62,329 bases of DNA, from NCBI GenBank assembly GCA_004298385.1, contig SCTX01000084.1:1-62329 (forward strand). The letters are read 5' to 3'. Under the pieces are notes generated by a model. It was not told the DNA's origin. It searched no databases and was given only the letters and a program-made list of their open reading frames with translations. Within the stretch, counting starts at the first letter, position 1. Each line of letters begins with the position of its first letter. The stretch comes from Betaproteobacteria bacterium (GTDB taxonomy: Bacteria; Pseudomonadota; Gammaproteobacteria; Burkholderiales; SG8-39). The translations under genes and the position numbers were made by a program. Below, one piece after another: positions 19,473 through 28,026 of this stretch.

Positions 19473-20750
19473 ATGCGCTATTTTCTGGCTTCGATAGGGC
19501 TGCTGCTGGCGCTGCTTTGCGCAAACGCGCGGGCGCAGTTGTCCATCGACATCACCGGCGGTGGCGCCAACCAGATCCCCATCGGGGTGCTGCGCTTCGC
19601 CGGCGAGGGGGCCTTGCCGCAGAGCATCAGCGATATCGTCGAAGCCGATCTGCAACGCAGCGGTCGCTTCCGCATGCTGTTCGCCGGCAACGTCGATCCG
19701 CTGCCGGCCGAGGTGGCGCAGGTCGATTTCGGCGACTGGAAAAACCGCAACGCCGACGCTCTGGTCATCGGCAGCGTCGTGCGCCTGGCCGATGGCCGCT
19801 TCGAGGCGCGCTTCCGCCTGCTCGACGTGCCTAAGCAAACCCAGATCGGCGGCGTCGCCTTTACCCTCTCCGCACAGCAAGTGCGCGCGACCGCGCACCG
19901 CATCGCCGACGTCGTCTACGAGAAGCTGACCGGCGACCGCGGCGTGTTTTCCACGCGTATCGCCTATGTGGTGAAACAGGGAAGCCGCTACGAGCTGCAG
20001 ATCGCCGATGCCGACGGCGCCGGCGCCCAGACCGCGCTCGCGTCGCGCGAGCCCATCATTTCTCCGGCCTGGTCGCCCGACGGCACGCGGCTCGCCTACG
20101 TCTCGTTCGAGAACAAGAAGCCGGTGGTGTACGTGCATTCGCTCGTCTCGGGGCAGCGCCAGGCGGTGGCGAATTTCAAGGGTTCGAACAGCGCGCCCGC
20201 GTGGTCCGCGGACGGCAAGCAACTGGCGGTGGTGTTGTCCAAGGACGGAGGCTCGCAGATGTATCTCATCGGCGCCGACGGCAGCAACCCGCGACGCATC
20301 ACCAACTCCGGCTCGATCGACACGGAACCTTTTTTCGCGCCCGACGGTCAATCAATATATTTCACTTCCGATCGCGGCGGCAGTCCCCAGATCTATCACA
20401 TGAGTGCGAGCGGGGGCGAGGCCACGCGCGTGACCTTCGACGGCAGCTACAACGTATCGCCGCGGGTCTCGAGCGACGGCAAGACCCTGATCTATATTGC
20501 GCGCGACGGCGGGCGCTTCCAATTGAAGTCGCTTGATCTGGTGAGCAAACAGGGGCAGGTGCTCACCGACGGGCAGCACGACGAATCGCCCAGTTTCGCG
20601 CCCAACGGCAAGATGATTCTGTATGCTACCCAGATAAACAACCGCGGCTCGCTGGCCGCGGTTTCGAGCGACGGCAGGGTGAAGCAGCGCCTGTCGGTGC
20701 AGGCAGCGGACGTGCGTGAGCCCGCCTGGGGCCCGTTTTTCAATAACTGA
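19473..20750 (+). CDS. tolB: Tol-Pal periplasmic protein TolB
   Basis: TolB is a periplasmic protein with an alpha/beta N-terminal domain and a six-bladed beta-propeller that binds Pal. The 425-residue product has a signal peptide cleaved after ANARA (about residue 21). Propeller repeats follow the PAWSPDG, PAWSADG, PFFAPDG, PRVSSDG and PSFAPNG pattern. ATG at 19473 gives a proper signal peptide; the in-frame start at 19437 adds 12 non-signal residues. Confidence 0.96.
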   Translation: MRYFLASIGLLLALLCANARAQLSIDITGGGANQIPIGVLRFAGEGALPQSISDIVEADLQRSGRFRMLFAGNVDPLPAEVAQVDFGDWKNRNADALVIGSVVRLADGRFEARFRLLDVPKQTQIGGVAFTLSAQQVRATAHRIADVVYEKLTGDRGVFSTRIAYVVKQGSRYELQIADADGAGAQTALASREPIISPAWSPDGTRLAYVSFENKKPVVYVHSLVSGQRQAVANFKGSNSAPAWSADGKQLAVVLSKDGGSQMYLIGADGSNPRRITNSGSIDTEPFFAPDGQSIYFTSDRGGSPQIYHMSASGGEATRVTFDGSYNVSPRVSSDGKTLIYIARDGGRFQLKSLDLVSKQGQVLTDGQHDESPSFAPNGKMILYATQINNRGSLAAVSSDGRVKQRLSVQAADVREPAWGPFFNN

Positions 20751-20773
20751 ATGACCAGAAGAAGGAGACGAGA

Positions 20774-21313
20774 ATGAAGAAGTTGCTTGCGGTTGCCGCG
20801 GTGGTAGCCCTGCTGGCCGGCTGCGCCAGCACGCCGAAGGAAGAGCCCAAGGCGGCGGTGGAGGACCGCACGCCGACGACGGCCGTTCCGACCCAGCCCG
20901 GCGTGTCCACGGTCACGCCGATTGGGCCCACGACGGATCAGCTTCCCAACGCGCTCAAGGACCCGAACAACATCTTGTCCAAGCGCAGCGTTTACTACGA
21001 TTACGACAAGTACGATGTCAAGGACGAGTACAAACCGCTGCTGCAGGCGCATGCCCGCTATCTCGCGCAGAACCGTAATGCCAGGATGCTGATTCAGGGC
21101 AACTGCGACGAGCGCGGCAGCCGCGAGTACAACATCGCGCTGGGGCAGAAGCGCGCCGACGGCGTGAAGAAAATGCTCCTGCTGATGGGCGCGCAGGAAA
21201 GCCAGGTCGAATCGGTGAGTCTGGGCGAGGAAAAGCCGCGCTGCACGGAAAGCACAGAGGTCTGCTATAGCCAGAACCGGCGCAGCGACATGCTCTACGG
21301 CGGCGAGTACTGA
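20774..21313 (+). CDS. pal: Peptidoglycan-associated lipoprotein Pal
   Basis: Pal is an outer-membrane lipoprotein that binds peptidoglycan and TolA/TolB. The 179-residue product has a lipobox LLAGC (Cys17), a Pro-rich linker, and an OmpA-like domain with YYDYDKYDVK and the diaminopimelate-binding GNCDERGSREYNIALGQKRA. AAGGAG precedes the ATG. Confidence 0.97.
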   Translation: MKKLLAVAAVVALLAGCASTPKEEPKAAVEDRTPTTAVPTQPGVSTVTPIGPTTDQLPNALKDPNNILSKRSVYYDYDKYDVKDEYKPLLQAHARYLAQNRNARMLIQGNCDERGSREYNIALGQKRADGVKKMLLLMGAQESQVESVSLGEEKPRCTESTEVCYSQNRRSDMLYGGEY

Positions 21314-21316
21314 TAG

Positions 21317-22072
21317 ATGAAGTTGCGCGCCGCCCTGCTGCTGGGCCTTTGCCTCGTTGCCGGCGCTGCCCGCGCCGGCCTGTTCGACGATGAAGAGGCG
21401 AGGAAGGACATTGCCGCGCTCAGGGTCCAAGTCGGCGCGAACCAGAAAGCGGCGGAAGAGCGCTTGGCCAGGATCGAAACCATGCTGCAGGATCGATCGA
21501 TAGAGCTGGCCAAGCTGATTGACGAGTTGAAGCAGGATCTGGCGCGCATGCGCGGCCAGATCGAGGTGCAGTCCCACCAGATCGAAACCCTGGATCGGCG
21601 GCAGAAGGACCTGTACGTCGATCTCGACACGCGCTTGCGCAAGCTCGAGGCGAGCATTCAGGCGCAGGAGAAGCAGGCCGCCAGCGCCCCCGACCCGCTT
21701 GCCGAAGGCAAGGCCTATGAGGCGGCGCTCAACCAGTTCAAGCTCGGCAACTACCAGTCTTCCGTCGCCGCGTTCCAGAATTTCCTCGCCACCTATCCCA
21801 ACAGCCAGCAGCTATCGAGCGCGCAATACTGGATCGGCAATGCTTACTACGCGTTGCGCGATTACAAGTCGGCGATCGCCGCGCAGCAGAAAGTGCTCGC
21901 ATCCTGGCCCGACAGCGCCAAGGCGCCGGATGCACTGCTCAACATCGCCAGTTGCCAGGCCGAAATAGGCGAGGCCAAGGCGGCGCGCGAAACGCTGCAG
22001 GCGCTGCTGAAGAAATATCCCGGCACGCAGGCGGCGGAGCAGGCCAAGCAGCGCCTCGCGGGCAAGCGTTAG
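21317..22072 (+). CDS. cpoB: Tol-Pal coordinator CpoB/YbgF
   Basis: CpoB coordinates peptidoglycan synthesis and outer-membrane constriction at the septum. The 251-residue product has a signal peptide (cleavage near residue 20), an N-terminal coiled coil that trimerises (about 25-125) and C-terminal TPR repeats beginning AYEAALNQFKLGNYQSSVAAF. It follows pal by three bases and closes the tol-pal operon; a hairpin follows the stop. Confidence 0.94.
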   Translation: MKLRAALLLGLCLVAGAARAGLFDDEEARKDIAALRVQVGANQKAAEERLARIETMLQDRSIELAKLIDELKQDLARMRGQIEVQSHQIETLDRRQKDLYVDLDTRLRKLEASIQAQEKQAASAPDPLAEGKAYEAALNQFKLGNYQSSVAAFQNFLATYPNSQQLSSAQYWIGNAYYALRDYKSAIAAQQKVLASWPDSAKAPDALLNIASCQAEIGEAKAARETLQALLKKYPGTQAAEQAKQRLAGKR

Positions 22073-22087
22073 ACCGGAATTCTACGG

Positions 22088-22114
22088 GGCCGTTTCGACA
22101 ATTCTGAAACGGCC
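22088..22114 (+). terminator. Probable terminator after cpoB
   Basis: GGCCGTTTC (22088-22096) pairs with GAAACGGCC (22106-22114) over a 9-base loop, followed by a T-rich TCTTGGTTT. It lies just before the queC start, so some read-through is possible. Confidence 0.65.
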
Positions 22115-22129
22115 TCTTGGTTTCTCACC

Positions 22130-22816
22130 ATGCGCAAAGCCGTCGTACTTCTTTCCGGCGGCCTCGATTCGGCCACCGTGCTCGCTATGGCGAGGCAGCA
22201 GGGCTACGCCTGTCATGCGCTGTCGGTCGACTACGGCCAGCGCCACCGGGTCGAGCTCGAGGCGGCGGTGCGCGTCGCACGCGCGCTGGGCGCGGTGGAA
22301 CAGAGAACGGTCAGGATCGATCTGGCAGCCTTCGGCGGCTCGGCGCTTACCGACAATTCCATCGCGGTGCCGATCCAGGGCGTGCAGAAACACGGCATCC
22401 CCGTCACCTACGTCCCGGCGCGCAATACCATCATGCTCTCCCTCGCGCTCGCCTGGGCCGAGGTGCTGCAGGCCGAGGACCTGTTCTTCGGCGCCAATGC
22501 GGTCGACTACTCCGGCTATCCCGACTGCCGGCCCGAGTATATGCGCGCTTTCGAGCGCATGGCCAATCTCGCCACCAAGGCTGCGGTGGAGGGCGGGCGG
22601 CTCACCTTGCACACCCCCATCATCGCCATGAGCAAGGCGAAGATCATCGAACAGGGCGTGCAGCTTGGCGTGGACTACGGCCTAACCGTATCCTGCTATC
22701 AGGCCGATGCCGAATCCCGCGCCTGCGGTGTGTGCGATTCCTGCCGCCTGCGCTGCGCCGGTTTCGCGGCCGCCGGCGTGCCCGATCCGACGCGCTATTA
22801 CACGGCTCATGCGTGA
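22130..22816 (+). CDS. queC: 7-cyano-7-deazaguanine synthase QueC
   Basis: QueC converts 7-carboxy-7-deazaguanine to preQ0 using ATP and ammonia in queuosine synthesis. The 228-residue product has the PP-loop [10 protein letters not shown] at 7-16, [10 protein letters not shown], and the zinc-binding Cys189, 199, 202, 205. It is the only queuosine gene in the window, but its position after tol-pal-cpoB is common in betaproteobacteria. Confidence 0.97.
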   Translation: MRKAVVLLSGGLDSATVLAMARQQGYACHALSVDYGQRHRVELEAAVRVARALGAVEQRTVRIDLAAFGGSALTDNSIAVPIQGVQKHGIPVTYVPARNTIMLSLALAWAEVLQAEDLFFGANAVDYSGYPDCRPEYMRAFERMANLATKAAVEGGRLTLHTPIIAMSKAKIIEQGVQLGVDYGLTVSCYQADAESRACGVCDSCRLRCAGFAAAGVPDPTRYYTAHA

Positions 22817-22900
22817 CCTGGCCCCCCTTTGCGCTTGCGGCGCGAGGGTGGCGATGACGGGCGAATAGGGCGGCGTTATTCCAGCGCCAAAAGATTTTGC

Positions 22901-22928
22901 TTGCGCGGATCGGAGCCCAGACTAGAAT
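22901..22928 (+). promoter_or_regulatory. Possible sigma-70 promoter for the YeeE/YedE gene
   Basis: TTGCGC (22901-22906) and TAGAAT (22923-22928) are 16 bases apart, 25 bases before the ATG at 22954. An AGGGGAAGG Shine-Dalgarno lies between. Confidence 0.4.
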
Positions 22929-22953
22929 CCCCGGATTCTCAAGGGGAAGGCCC

Positions 22954-24072
22954 ATGAACGAAGTCGATCCTGCGGCGGTTGCGAGCAGCGTGGCCTGGGG
23001 CGGGTTCGCCCTCGCTTTCATTTTCGGCGCGGTGGGTAACAAGACGAATTTCTGCACCATGGGCGCGGTGTCCGACGTGGTCAACATGGGCGATTGGGGC
23101 CGCATGCGCATGTGGCTGCTTGCCATCGCCGTCGCCATCCTGGGCTCGAACGCGCTGCAGCTCGCCGGCGTCGTCGACCTGTCCAAGTCGATCTATACCG
23201 GTTCAAATTTCGTCTGGCTGTCCTACCTTGTCGGCGGCTTTGCCTTCGGCGTCGGCATGACTCTGGGCTCGGGCTGCGGCAGCAAGACCCTGATCCGCAT
23301 CGGCGGCGGTAATTTGAAATCGCTGGTGGTGTTCGTGTTCCTCGCTATCGCCGCCTACGTCACGCTGAAGGGCCTGTTCGGGGCTTTCCGCGTGGCGGTG
23401 CTCGATCCGGTGTCGGTCACGCTGTCCACCGGGCAGGACCTGCCTTCGCTGCTGGCCAAGGCCTTCAGCGCGGACAAGAAGATGATGCTCATGCTCGCGA
23501 GCGCGATCGCGGCGGGTCTGCTGCTGCTGTTCGTGTTCACGGATCGCGAATTCCGCGGCAATTTTGACGGCATCCTCGGCGGCGTCGCGGTCGGTCTCGT
23601 GGTGGTCGGCGGCTGGTACGTGAGCGGCAAGCTGGGCTATCTGGCCGAAGACCCGAACACCCTGCAGGAGGCCTTCGTCGCCACCAACAGCGGACGCATG
23701 GAGTCGCTCTCCTTCGTCGCGCCGCAGGCGTACACGCTGGAGTTGCTCATGTTCTGGACCGACAAAAGCAAATTGGTGACCTTCGGCATCGCCTCGGCCG
23801 TCGGCGTCGTCGCCGGCTCGGCCGCCTACGCGCTGGCGAGCGGGAGCTTTCGCTGGGAGAGCTTCCGCGATGCCCGGGACACCGCGAGCCACATGCTGGG
23901 CGGCGTGCTCATGGGTTTCGGCGGCGTGACCGCCATGGGCTGCACGGTGGGGCAGGGTATCAGCGGCTTTTCCACGCTGGCGCTGGGCTCCATGCTCACC
24001 TTCTTGTCCATCGTCGCCGGCTCGGCCTTGACCATGAAATGGCAATACGCGCGCATGCTGCGGGAAGCATGA
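22954..24072 (+). CDS. YeeE/YedE family membrane transporter
   Basis: The 372-residue polytopic protein matches the YeeE/YedE (sulfur-transport domain) family, some members of which import thiosulfate or move sulfur compounds. The repeated signatures NKTNFCTMGAVSDV near residue 28, MTLGSGCGSKTLIRIGGGNLK, and GFGGVTAMGCTVGQGISG near the C-terminus contain the conserved Cys residues. About nine hydrophobic helices are visible. ATG at 22954 has AGGGGAAGG upstream; the earlier in-frame start at 22897 adds a basic non-membrane stretch. The transported substrate is not evident. Confidence 0.88.
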   Translation: MNEVDPAAVASSVAWGGFALAFIFGAVGNKTNFCTMGAVSDVVNMGDWGRMRMWLLAIAVAILGSNALQLAGVVDLSKSIYTGSNFVWLSYLVGGFAFGVGMTLGSGCGSKTLIRIGGGNLKSLVVFVFLAIAAYVTLKGLFGAFRVAVLDPVSVTLSTGQDLPSLLAKAFSADKKMMLMLASAIAAGLLLLFVFTDREFRGNFDGILGGVAVGLVVVGGWYVSGKLGYLAEDPNTLQEAFVATNSGRMESLSFVAPQAYTLELLMFWTDKSKLVTFGIASAVGVVAGSAAYALASGSFRWESFRDARDTASHMLGGVLMGFGGVTAMGCTVGQGISGFSTLALGSMLTFLSIVAGSALTMKWQYARMLREA

Positions 24073-24144
24073 TGGTTTTTTGCCGGTGGCGGCGGTTAAT
24101 CGTCGAAATCAGGATGAATTCAGGCGCAACAAGCCCGGATTTCA

Positions 24145-24174
24145 TTGACACAGGCACCCCCGGCAAATTAAAAT
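24145..24174 (+). promoter_or_regulatory. Sigma-70 promoter for the tRNA-Lys genes
   Basis: Consensus TTGACA (24145-24150) and TAAAAT (24169-24174) are 18 bases apart. Transcription would start about seven bases before the first tRNA. Confidence 0.65.
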
Positions 24175-24187
24175 CGCGCCTCTTTTC

Positions 24188-24263
24188 GGGTCGTTAGCTC
24201 AGCCGGTAGAGCAGCGGACTTTTAATCCGTTGGTCGCCAGTTCGAATCTGGCACGGCCTACCA
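24188..24263 (+). tRNA. tRNA-Lys (anticodon TTT)
   Basis: The cloverleaf has acceptor GGGTCGT/ACGGCCT, anticodon loop CTTTTAA, and T arm GCCAGTTCGAATCTGGC. CCA is encoded at 24261-24263. Confidence 0.97.
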
Positions 24264-24306
24264 GTTATTCAAGCGGGTTGGCGTTGTCCAGGCCTATTCG
24301 CTTTCC

Positions 24307-24382
24307 GGGGCGTTAGCTCAGTTGGTAGAGCAGCTGACTCTTAATCAGTTGGTCGCAGGTTCGACCCCTGCACGCCCTACCA
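24307..24382 (+). tRNA. tRNA-Lys (anticodon CTT)
   Basis: The cloverleaf has acceptor GGGGCGT/ACGCCCT, anticodon loop CTCTTAA and T arm GCAGGTTCGACCCCTGC; CCA is encoded at 24380-24382. It differs from the first tRNA-Lys in several stems. The lower-GC accessory stretch starts right after it, but no repeat of its 3' end was found downstream. Confidence 0.97.
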
Positions 24383-24490
24383 AATATCGGAGCGCTAGGT
24401 AACGGTAAACCCGCAACCGCGGGCGGGACAGCGCCCTGCGGGATCCGTATAGAGGGAGTACGGCGCCTGTCTGTAATAGAAGAATCCTAT

Positions 24491-24679
24491 TTGCTCGATT
24501 GCTGGAGAAGAGAATTTTGTCCATACTGCGGAAAAGCATCTTCCGGATCGGAGCGAATCGGGACGGGCCAAAAGATAAAGGGCGGTTTTTGTAGTTTGGA
24601 GTGCTATGCGAAATACTACGAGCGGAACATTGGGGAGCGCGTCAGACGATTTATTGGGTCAGGCGGCGCGAACGAATGA
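24491..24679 (+). CDS. Small Cys4 zinc-ribbon-like protein
   Basis: The 62-residue ORF starts at TTG 24491 (the true start may be upstream, since the frame is open further). It has two cysteine pairs, CPYCGKASSG and GGFCSLECYAKYYERN, spaced by a basic Gly/Lys loop, the layout of a treble-clef or zinc-ribbon module. Its 3' part overlaps the dCTP deaminase frame, so the two would be coupled. No family is recognised. Function could be nucleic-acid or protein binding; the Cys pattern is the only evidence. Confidence 0.5.
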   Translation: MLDCWRREFCPYCGKASSGSERIGTGQKIKGGFCSLECYAKYYERNIGERVRRFIGSGGANE

Positions 24680-25847
24680 GCTGCGGCCCCGGCATGGTTC
24701 CCGCAGCGAATCGGACGGCGATACGGACGGACCTCGTACGACGGGGATATTGCCGTCGCAGGAGCTCGAACGCCAAGTCAAGGTAACCAGGGAAATTGTT
24801 GCTTTAGAAACGATCCAAGATGATCAATTTCAACCGGCCAGTCTAGACCTTCGGCTGGGGTCCGTCGCGCATAGAGTCCGTGCAAGTTTTCTGCCCGGCA
24901 AGGATGCCACGGTGCAACAAAAACTCGACGGGCTCACCATGCACACGATGGACATCCGTAACGGCGCCGTGCTGGAGCGCGGTTGTGTTTACATCATACC
25001 GTTGCTCGAGGGTTTGGCGCTGAAAAGGCGTACATCGGCGATGGGTAATCCGAAGAGTTCAACCGGTCGCCTCGACATCTTTACTCGACTCATCACCGAT
25101 TACGGTACGGAATTTGATCGAGTCCGGGAGCAGTATAACGGGCCACTGTATGCCGAGGTATCGCCGCGAACCTTTAGCGTATTGGTGTACAAGGGTTCGA
25201 GGTTGAACCAGATCCGAATACGCCGCGGCAATCGGTCTAATAGCGATGAAGCCATGAAACGTCTGCAACAAGAGTTCCAGGTTGTAGAGTCAATCAGCGA
25301 AGACGAGATTCGCAACGGCGTCCCCCTTTCAGTGGACGTGAGGGGAGCCGACTCGGGAGGTCTTATCGGCTACAAGGCGAGAAATCATGCCGGGTTGATC
25401 GATATCGACAAGGTTCGACACTACGATGTACTCGACTTTTGGGAGCCGGTCTACGCGCCTCGCGTCGGCGGGCTGGTGTTGGACCCGGAGGAGTTCTATA
25501 TCCTGGCCTCTCGGGAAGCGGTGAAGATTCCACCGACGCACGCGGCTGAAATGATCGCGTACGATACTCTAATCGGGGATTTCCGAGTCCACTATGCCGG
25601 GTTTTTCGACCCTGGATTCGGGCATCCGGATGCGGGAGGCGAAGGGGCGCGGGCCGTCCTCGAAGTCCGCTCCTTTGAGGTCCCGTTCGTAATAGAACAC
25701 GGCCAAGTGGTTGGCCGACTGGCCTACGAACAACTGACCGAGAAACCGCATCGGCTCTATGGCAGCAAGGCGAAGTCATCTTACCAAGGCCAGGGAATTG
25801 CTCTAAGCAAGCACTTCAAGCCGTTCTCGCGTTCCGCGATGCGTTGA
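24606..25847 (+). CDS. 2'-deoxycytidine 5'-triphosphate deaminase (two-domain type)
   Basis: From GILPSQELE (about residue 48) the protein matches the long, duplicated dCTP-deaminase family (DCD_N type), better known from alphaproteobacteria. It would convert dCTP to dUTP for thymidylate supply. Visible signatures are QPASLDLRLGSVAHRVRASF, GFANPKSSTGR-like MGNPKSSTGRLDIFTRLITD, the GPLYAEVSPRTFSVLV strand, and a second-half HYAGFFDPGFGH that echoes the GWIDPGFxG motif of single-domain Dcd. The ATG at 24606 gives 413 residues with an unmatched N-terminus inside the Cys4 gene; a later start (for example TTG 24654) is possible. GC content looks lower than in the flanking core genes. Confidence 0.82.
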   Translation: MRNTTSGTLGSASDDLLGQAARTNELRPRHGSRSESDGDTDGPRTTGILPSQELERQVKVTREIVALETIQDDQFQPASLDLRLGSVAHRVRASFLPGKDATVQQKLDGLTMHTMDIRNGAVLERGCVYIIPLLEGLALKRRTSAMGNPKSSTGRLDIFTRLITDYGTEFDRVREQYNGPLYAEVSPRTFSVLVYKGSRLNQIRIRRGNRSNSDEAMKRLQQEFQVVESISEDEIRNGVPLSVDVRGADSGGLIGYKARNHAGLIDIDKVRHYDVLDFWEPVYAPRVGGLVLDPEEFYILASREAVKIPPTHAAEMIAYDTLIGDFRVHYAGFFDPGFGHPDAGGEGARAVLEVRSFEVPFVIEHGQVVGRLAYEQLTEKPHRLYGSKAKSSYQGQGIALSKHFKPFSRSAMR

Positions 25848-26065
25848 ATATTGTTCGAGGGCTGCAACAGGCGTGGCAATGATATCGGGCGACTGTGCGC
25901 CGAAGGCAACCCCATTTTTCCGGCGAAGTCTTGGAAAATGCATGGAGATTCGCGCACAACAGCATTCGGTAGAATATGAGGGAATACTCGACACCGCCAC
26001 CAGCCGGGACCAATGGGGCTTTCGCGGGACACTTGGAACCGTTGAGCTCGAGTTCGCGAGCTAAC
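25848..26065. other. Intergenic stretch before the DUF2891 operon
   Basis: No conserved gene is visible. A TAGAAT at 25969-25974 could be a -10 box, but no good -35 is paired with it. The frame of the next gene is open from 25976, without signal-peptide or family similarity before 26066. Confidence 0.4.
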
Positions 26066-27085
26066 ATGGTTGGACTTACGATTCATGGATGCCGAACTGC
26101 GCTAGTCTTTCTGATTGTCGCGGCTTGCCTGTTTGGTACTGGCGCTTCGTTTGCGGCCGAAGTACCAGCTAAACTTGTTCCGCTCCTCCAGAATAAACAG
26201 ACGCTAGCTCTGCAACTTGCCGGGCCGGCCGCTCGGTGCGTTCAGCGGATGGATACAAGTCACTCCGCTTTTCATGGATGCATTGATTGGCACTCCGCAG
26301 TACACGCCACATGGAGCCTCGTCGCGTATACTGCCATGACGAACGACAGGAGATATGAGCCGCTGGTGAAAGCGGTGCTCACGCCGAAGAAGCTGAAGGA
26401 AGAGCGCCGGCTTTTGGCCAATGATGCCGCCTTCGAGATGCCTTACGGGAGAGCTTGGTTCCTGCGGACGGCACTCGAGTACGAACGCTACTATCGCGAT
26501 GGTATGCTTTTGCCGCTCGCGGATTTCGTGGCGGGGACCCTCGATAATTATTATCGGCACAATCCTCCGGTTCCTGCGAGCGCGGCATACAACAACTCGG
26601 CATGGGCTCTCATCAATATGTTGGACTACTACGATTTTCGCGGCTTCGAAGACCGTTCAGAATTGCTCAAGAAGCAAGTTCGCAATCGCTTCCTTGCCAA
26701 GGATGCCAATTGCGAACCCGAGGCAGAGCGGCCCGGGTTCATGGCAATTTGCACGAACTGGGCGTGGCTTGCATCCAAGCTACTGCGTAGAGACGAATTC
26801 GCGCGTTGGCTATCGGGATTCTTGCCCCCGCCTCGGATCCCCGCTCCGGTTCGCGATCCGCATGCGGCACACGAATACGGTCTGAATTTCAGTCGCGCGT
26901 GGGGTCTGTGGGAACTGTTCTCCGTAACGGCCGATCTCGCATACATCAACGCTTACGTTGACCACGTCCAGACCACTTTGGGTAATCGAGAAAACTGGGA
27001 TGGAGACTATCGAACCGTGGGCCATTGGGTTCCCCAATTCGGCATGTTTGCGATCCAACCACTGTTCGGGAGCAAGTTTCGATGA
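26066..27085 (+). CDS. Exported DUF2891-like protein
   Basis: ATG at 26066 gives 339 residues with a clear signal peptide (hydrophobic ALVFLIVAACLF, cleavage near SFAAE). The mature part resembles DUF2891: CIDWHSAVHATWSLVAY, then FEMPYGRAWFLRTALEYERYY, and a later HEYGLNFSRAWGLWELF with alpha/alpha-barrel-like helices. DUF2891 proteins look like (alpha/alpha)6 glycoside-processing or lyase folds, but no activity is known to me. It overlaps the next gene by four bases, so the three genes to 29606 are one operon. Confidence 0.72.
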   Translation: MVGLTIHGCRTALVFLIVAACLFGTGASFAAEVPAKLVPLLQNKQTLALQLAGPAARCVQRMDTSHSAFHGCIDWHSAVHATWSLVAYTAMTNDRRYEPLVKAVLTPKKLKEERRLLANDAAFEMPYGRAWFLRTALEYERYYRDGMLLPLADFVAGTLDNYYRHNPPVPASAAYNNSAWALINMLDYYDFRGFEDRSELLKKQVRNRFLAKDANCEPEAERPGFMAICTNWAWLASKLLRRDEFARWLSGFLPPPRIPAPVRDPHAAHEYGLNFSRAWGLWELFSVTADLAYINAYVDHVQTTLGNRENWDGDYRTVGHWVPQFGMFAIQPLFGSKFR

Positions 27086-28026
27086 AGCTGGTGCTGCCGC
27101 TACTTGGAACGCTTCTGGCTTTGATGCTTTCCGCGGCCGCGCGCGCCGCGGGAGACGTCAAGCAGTTTGTTCCCGGTGCGCTCGTCAATCCGACTGCGTT
27201 CTATCCGGAGGGACCGCAACTCATCGCCAAAGGACTCCTCGTTGCCGAGATGCCAAGAAATCGCGTCGTCCTGATTGACGAAGGTCAAATCAAGACAGTC
27301 TGGCACGCCGAAGGTTGCGGTCCCACCTCGATAAAGAAGATTCCTGCCGGTGGTTATTGGGTTCTCTGCCACCTTGGGCATTTCGTTGCGCGGCTCGACG
27401 AGAATTTTGCAACCATTCGCATTATCGAGCAAACGACATCGGCCCGGCGGATAGCTTGGCCTAACGACGCCTCCGTTGATTCGGCGGGAAACTTGTATTT
27501 GAGCTCATCTGGACAGTTCTCTTTAAGTGCGCCGCCTGGAGGGCGGGTCGTTTTCGTAGACGAAAGGTCGAATATTGCGTCCGACTTAGCAGGCGGCTTG
27601 CGTTACACCAATGGGGTTCTGGTGCAAGAAGGCAAACACAGAGTTTTGGTTTCCGAGCACCTAAAAAGAAGAATTCTTGCATTCCCTCTCGTCGAACCAG
27701 GCAAGTTAGGGTCCCCGGTCGTGTTTTTTGACTTTAACGATGCTCCGACCATCCGGGATGCATATGAGCAAAGCGGCCCGGATGGAATGGCCTCCTTCAC
27801 CGACGGCGACATCTGCGTCGCCGATTACGGAAATGGCCGAATAATCGTGCTATCGGAAAATGGCCGATTCCTTGAACAATTTCTCGTCCAGTATCGTTTC
27901 GTTACAAACATGGCGATTGCCAAGAGCCAGAAATCGATTTTTGTCATGATGACAGAGTCAAATGCCTCGCCGGATCTGCATGGTGTAGTGCAGGAATTCA
28001 AAATTAAAGCAACTCGCCGACAATGA
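27082..28026 (+). CDS. Exported SMP-30/gluconolactonase-like beta-propeller protein
   Basis: The 314-residue product has a signal peptide (LLGTLLALMLSAAARA) and a propeller with SMP-30/strictosidine-synthase-like blades: FYPEGPQLIAKGLLVAEMPRN at the start, WPNDASVDSAGNLYLSSSG in the middle and GPDGMASFTDGDICVADYGNG near the end, the last two being typical metal-site strands. A lactonase or sugar-binding role is plausible. Start ATG overlaps the DUF2891 stop and the stop overlaps the following start (both ATGA). Confidence 0.75.
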   Translation: MKLVLPLLGTLLALMLSAAARAAGDVKQFVPGALVNPTAFYPEGPQLIAKGLLVAEMPRNRVVLIDEGQIKTVWHAEGCGPTSIKKIPAGGYWVLCHLGHFVARLDENFATIRIIEQTTSARRIAWPNDASVDSAGNLYLSSSGQFSLSAPPGGRVVFVDERSNIASDLAGGLRYTNGVLVQEGKHRVLVSEHLKRRILAFPLVEPGKLGSPVVFFDFNDAPTIRDAYEQSGPDGMASFTDGDICVADYGNGRIIVLSENGRFLEQFLVQYRFVTNMAIAKSQKSIFVMMTESNASPDLHGVVQEFKIKATRRQ

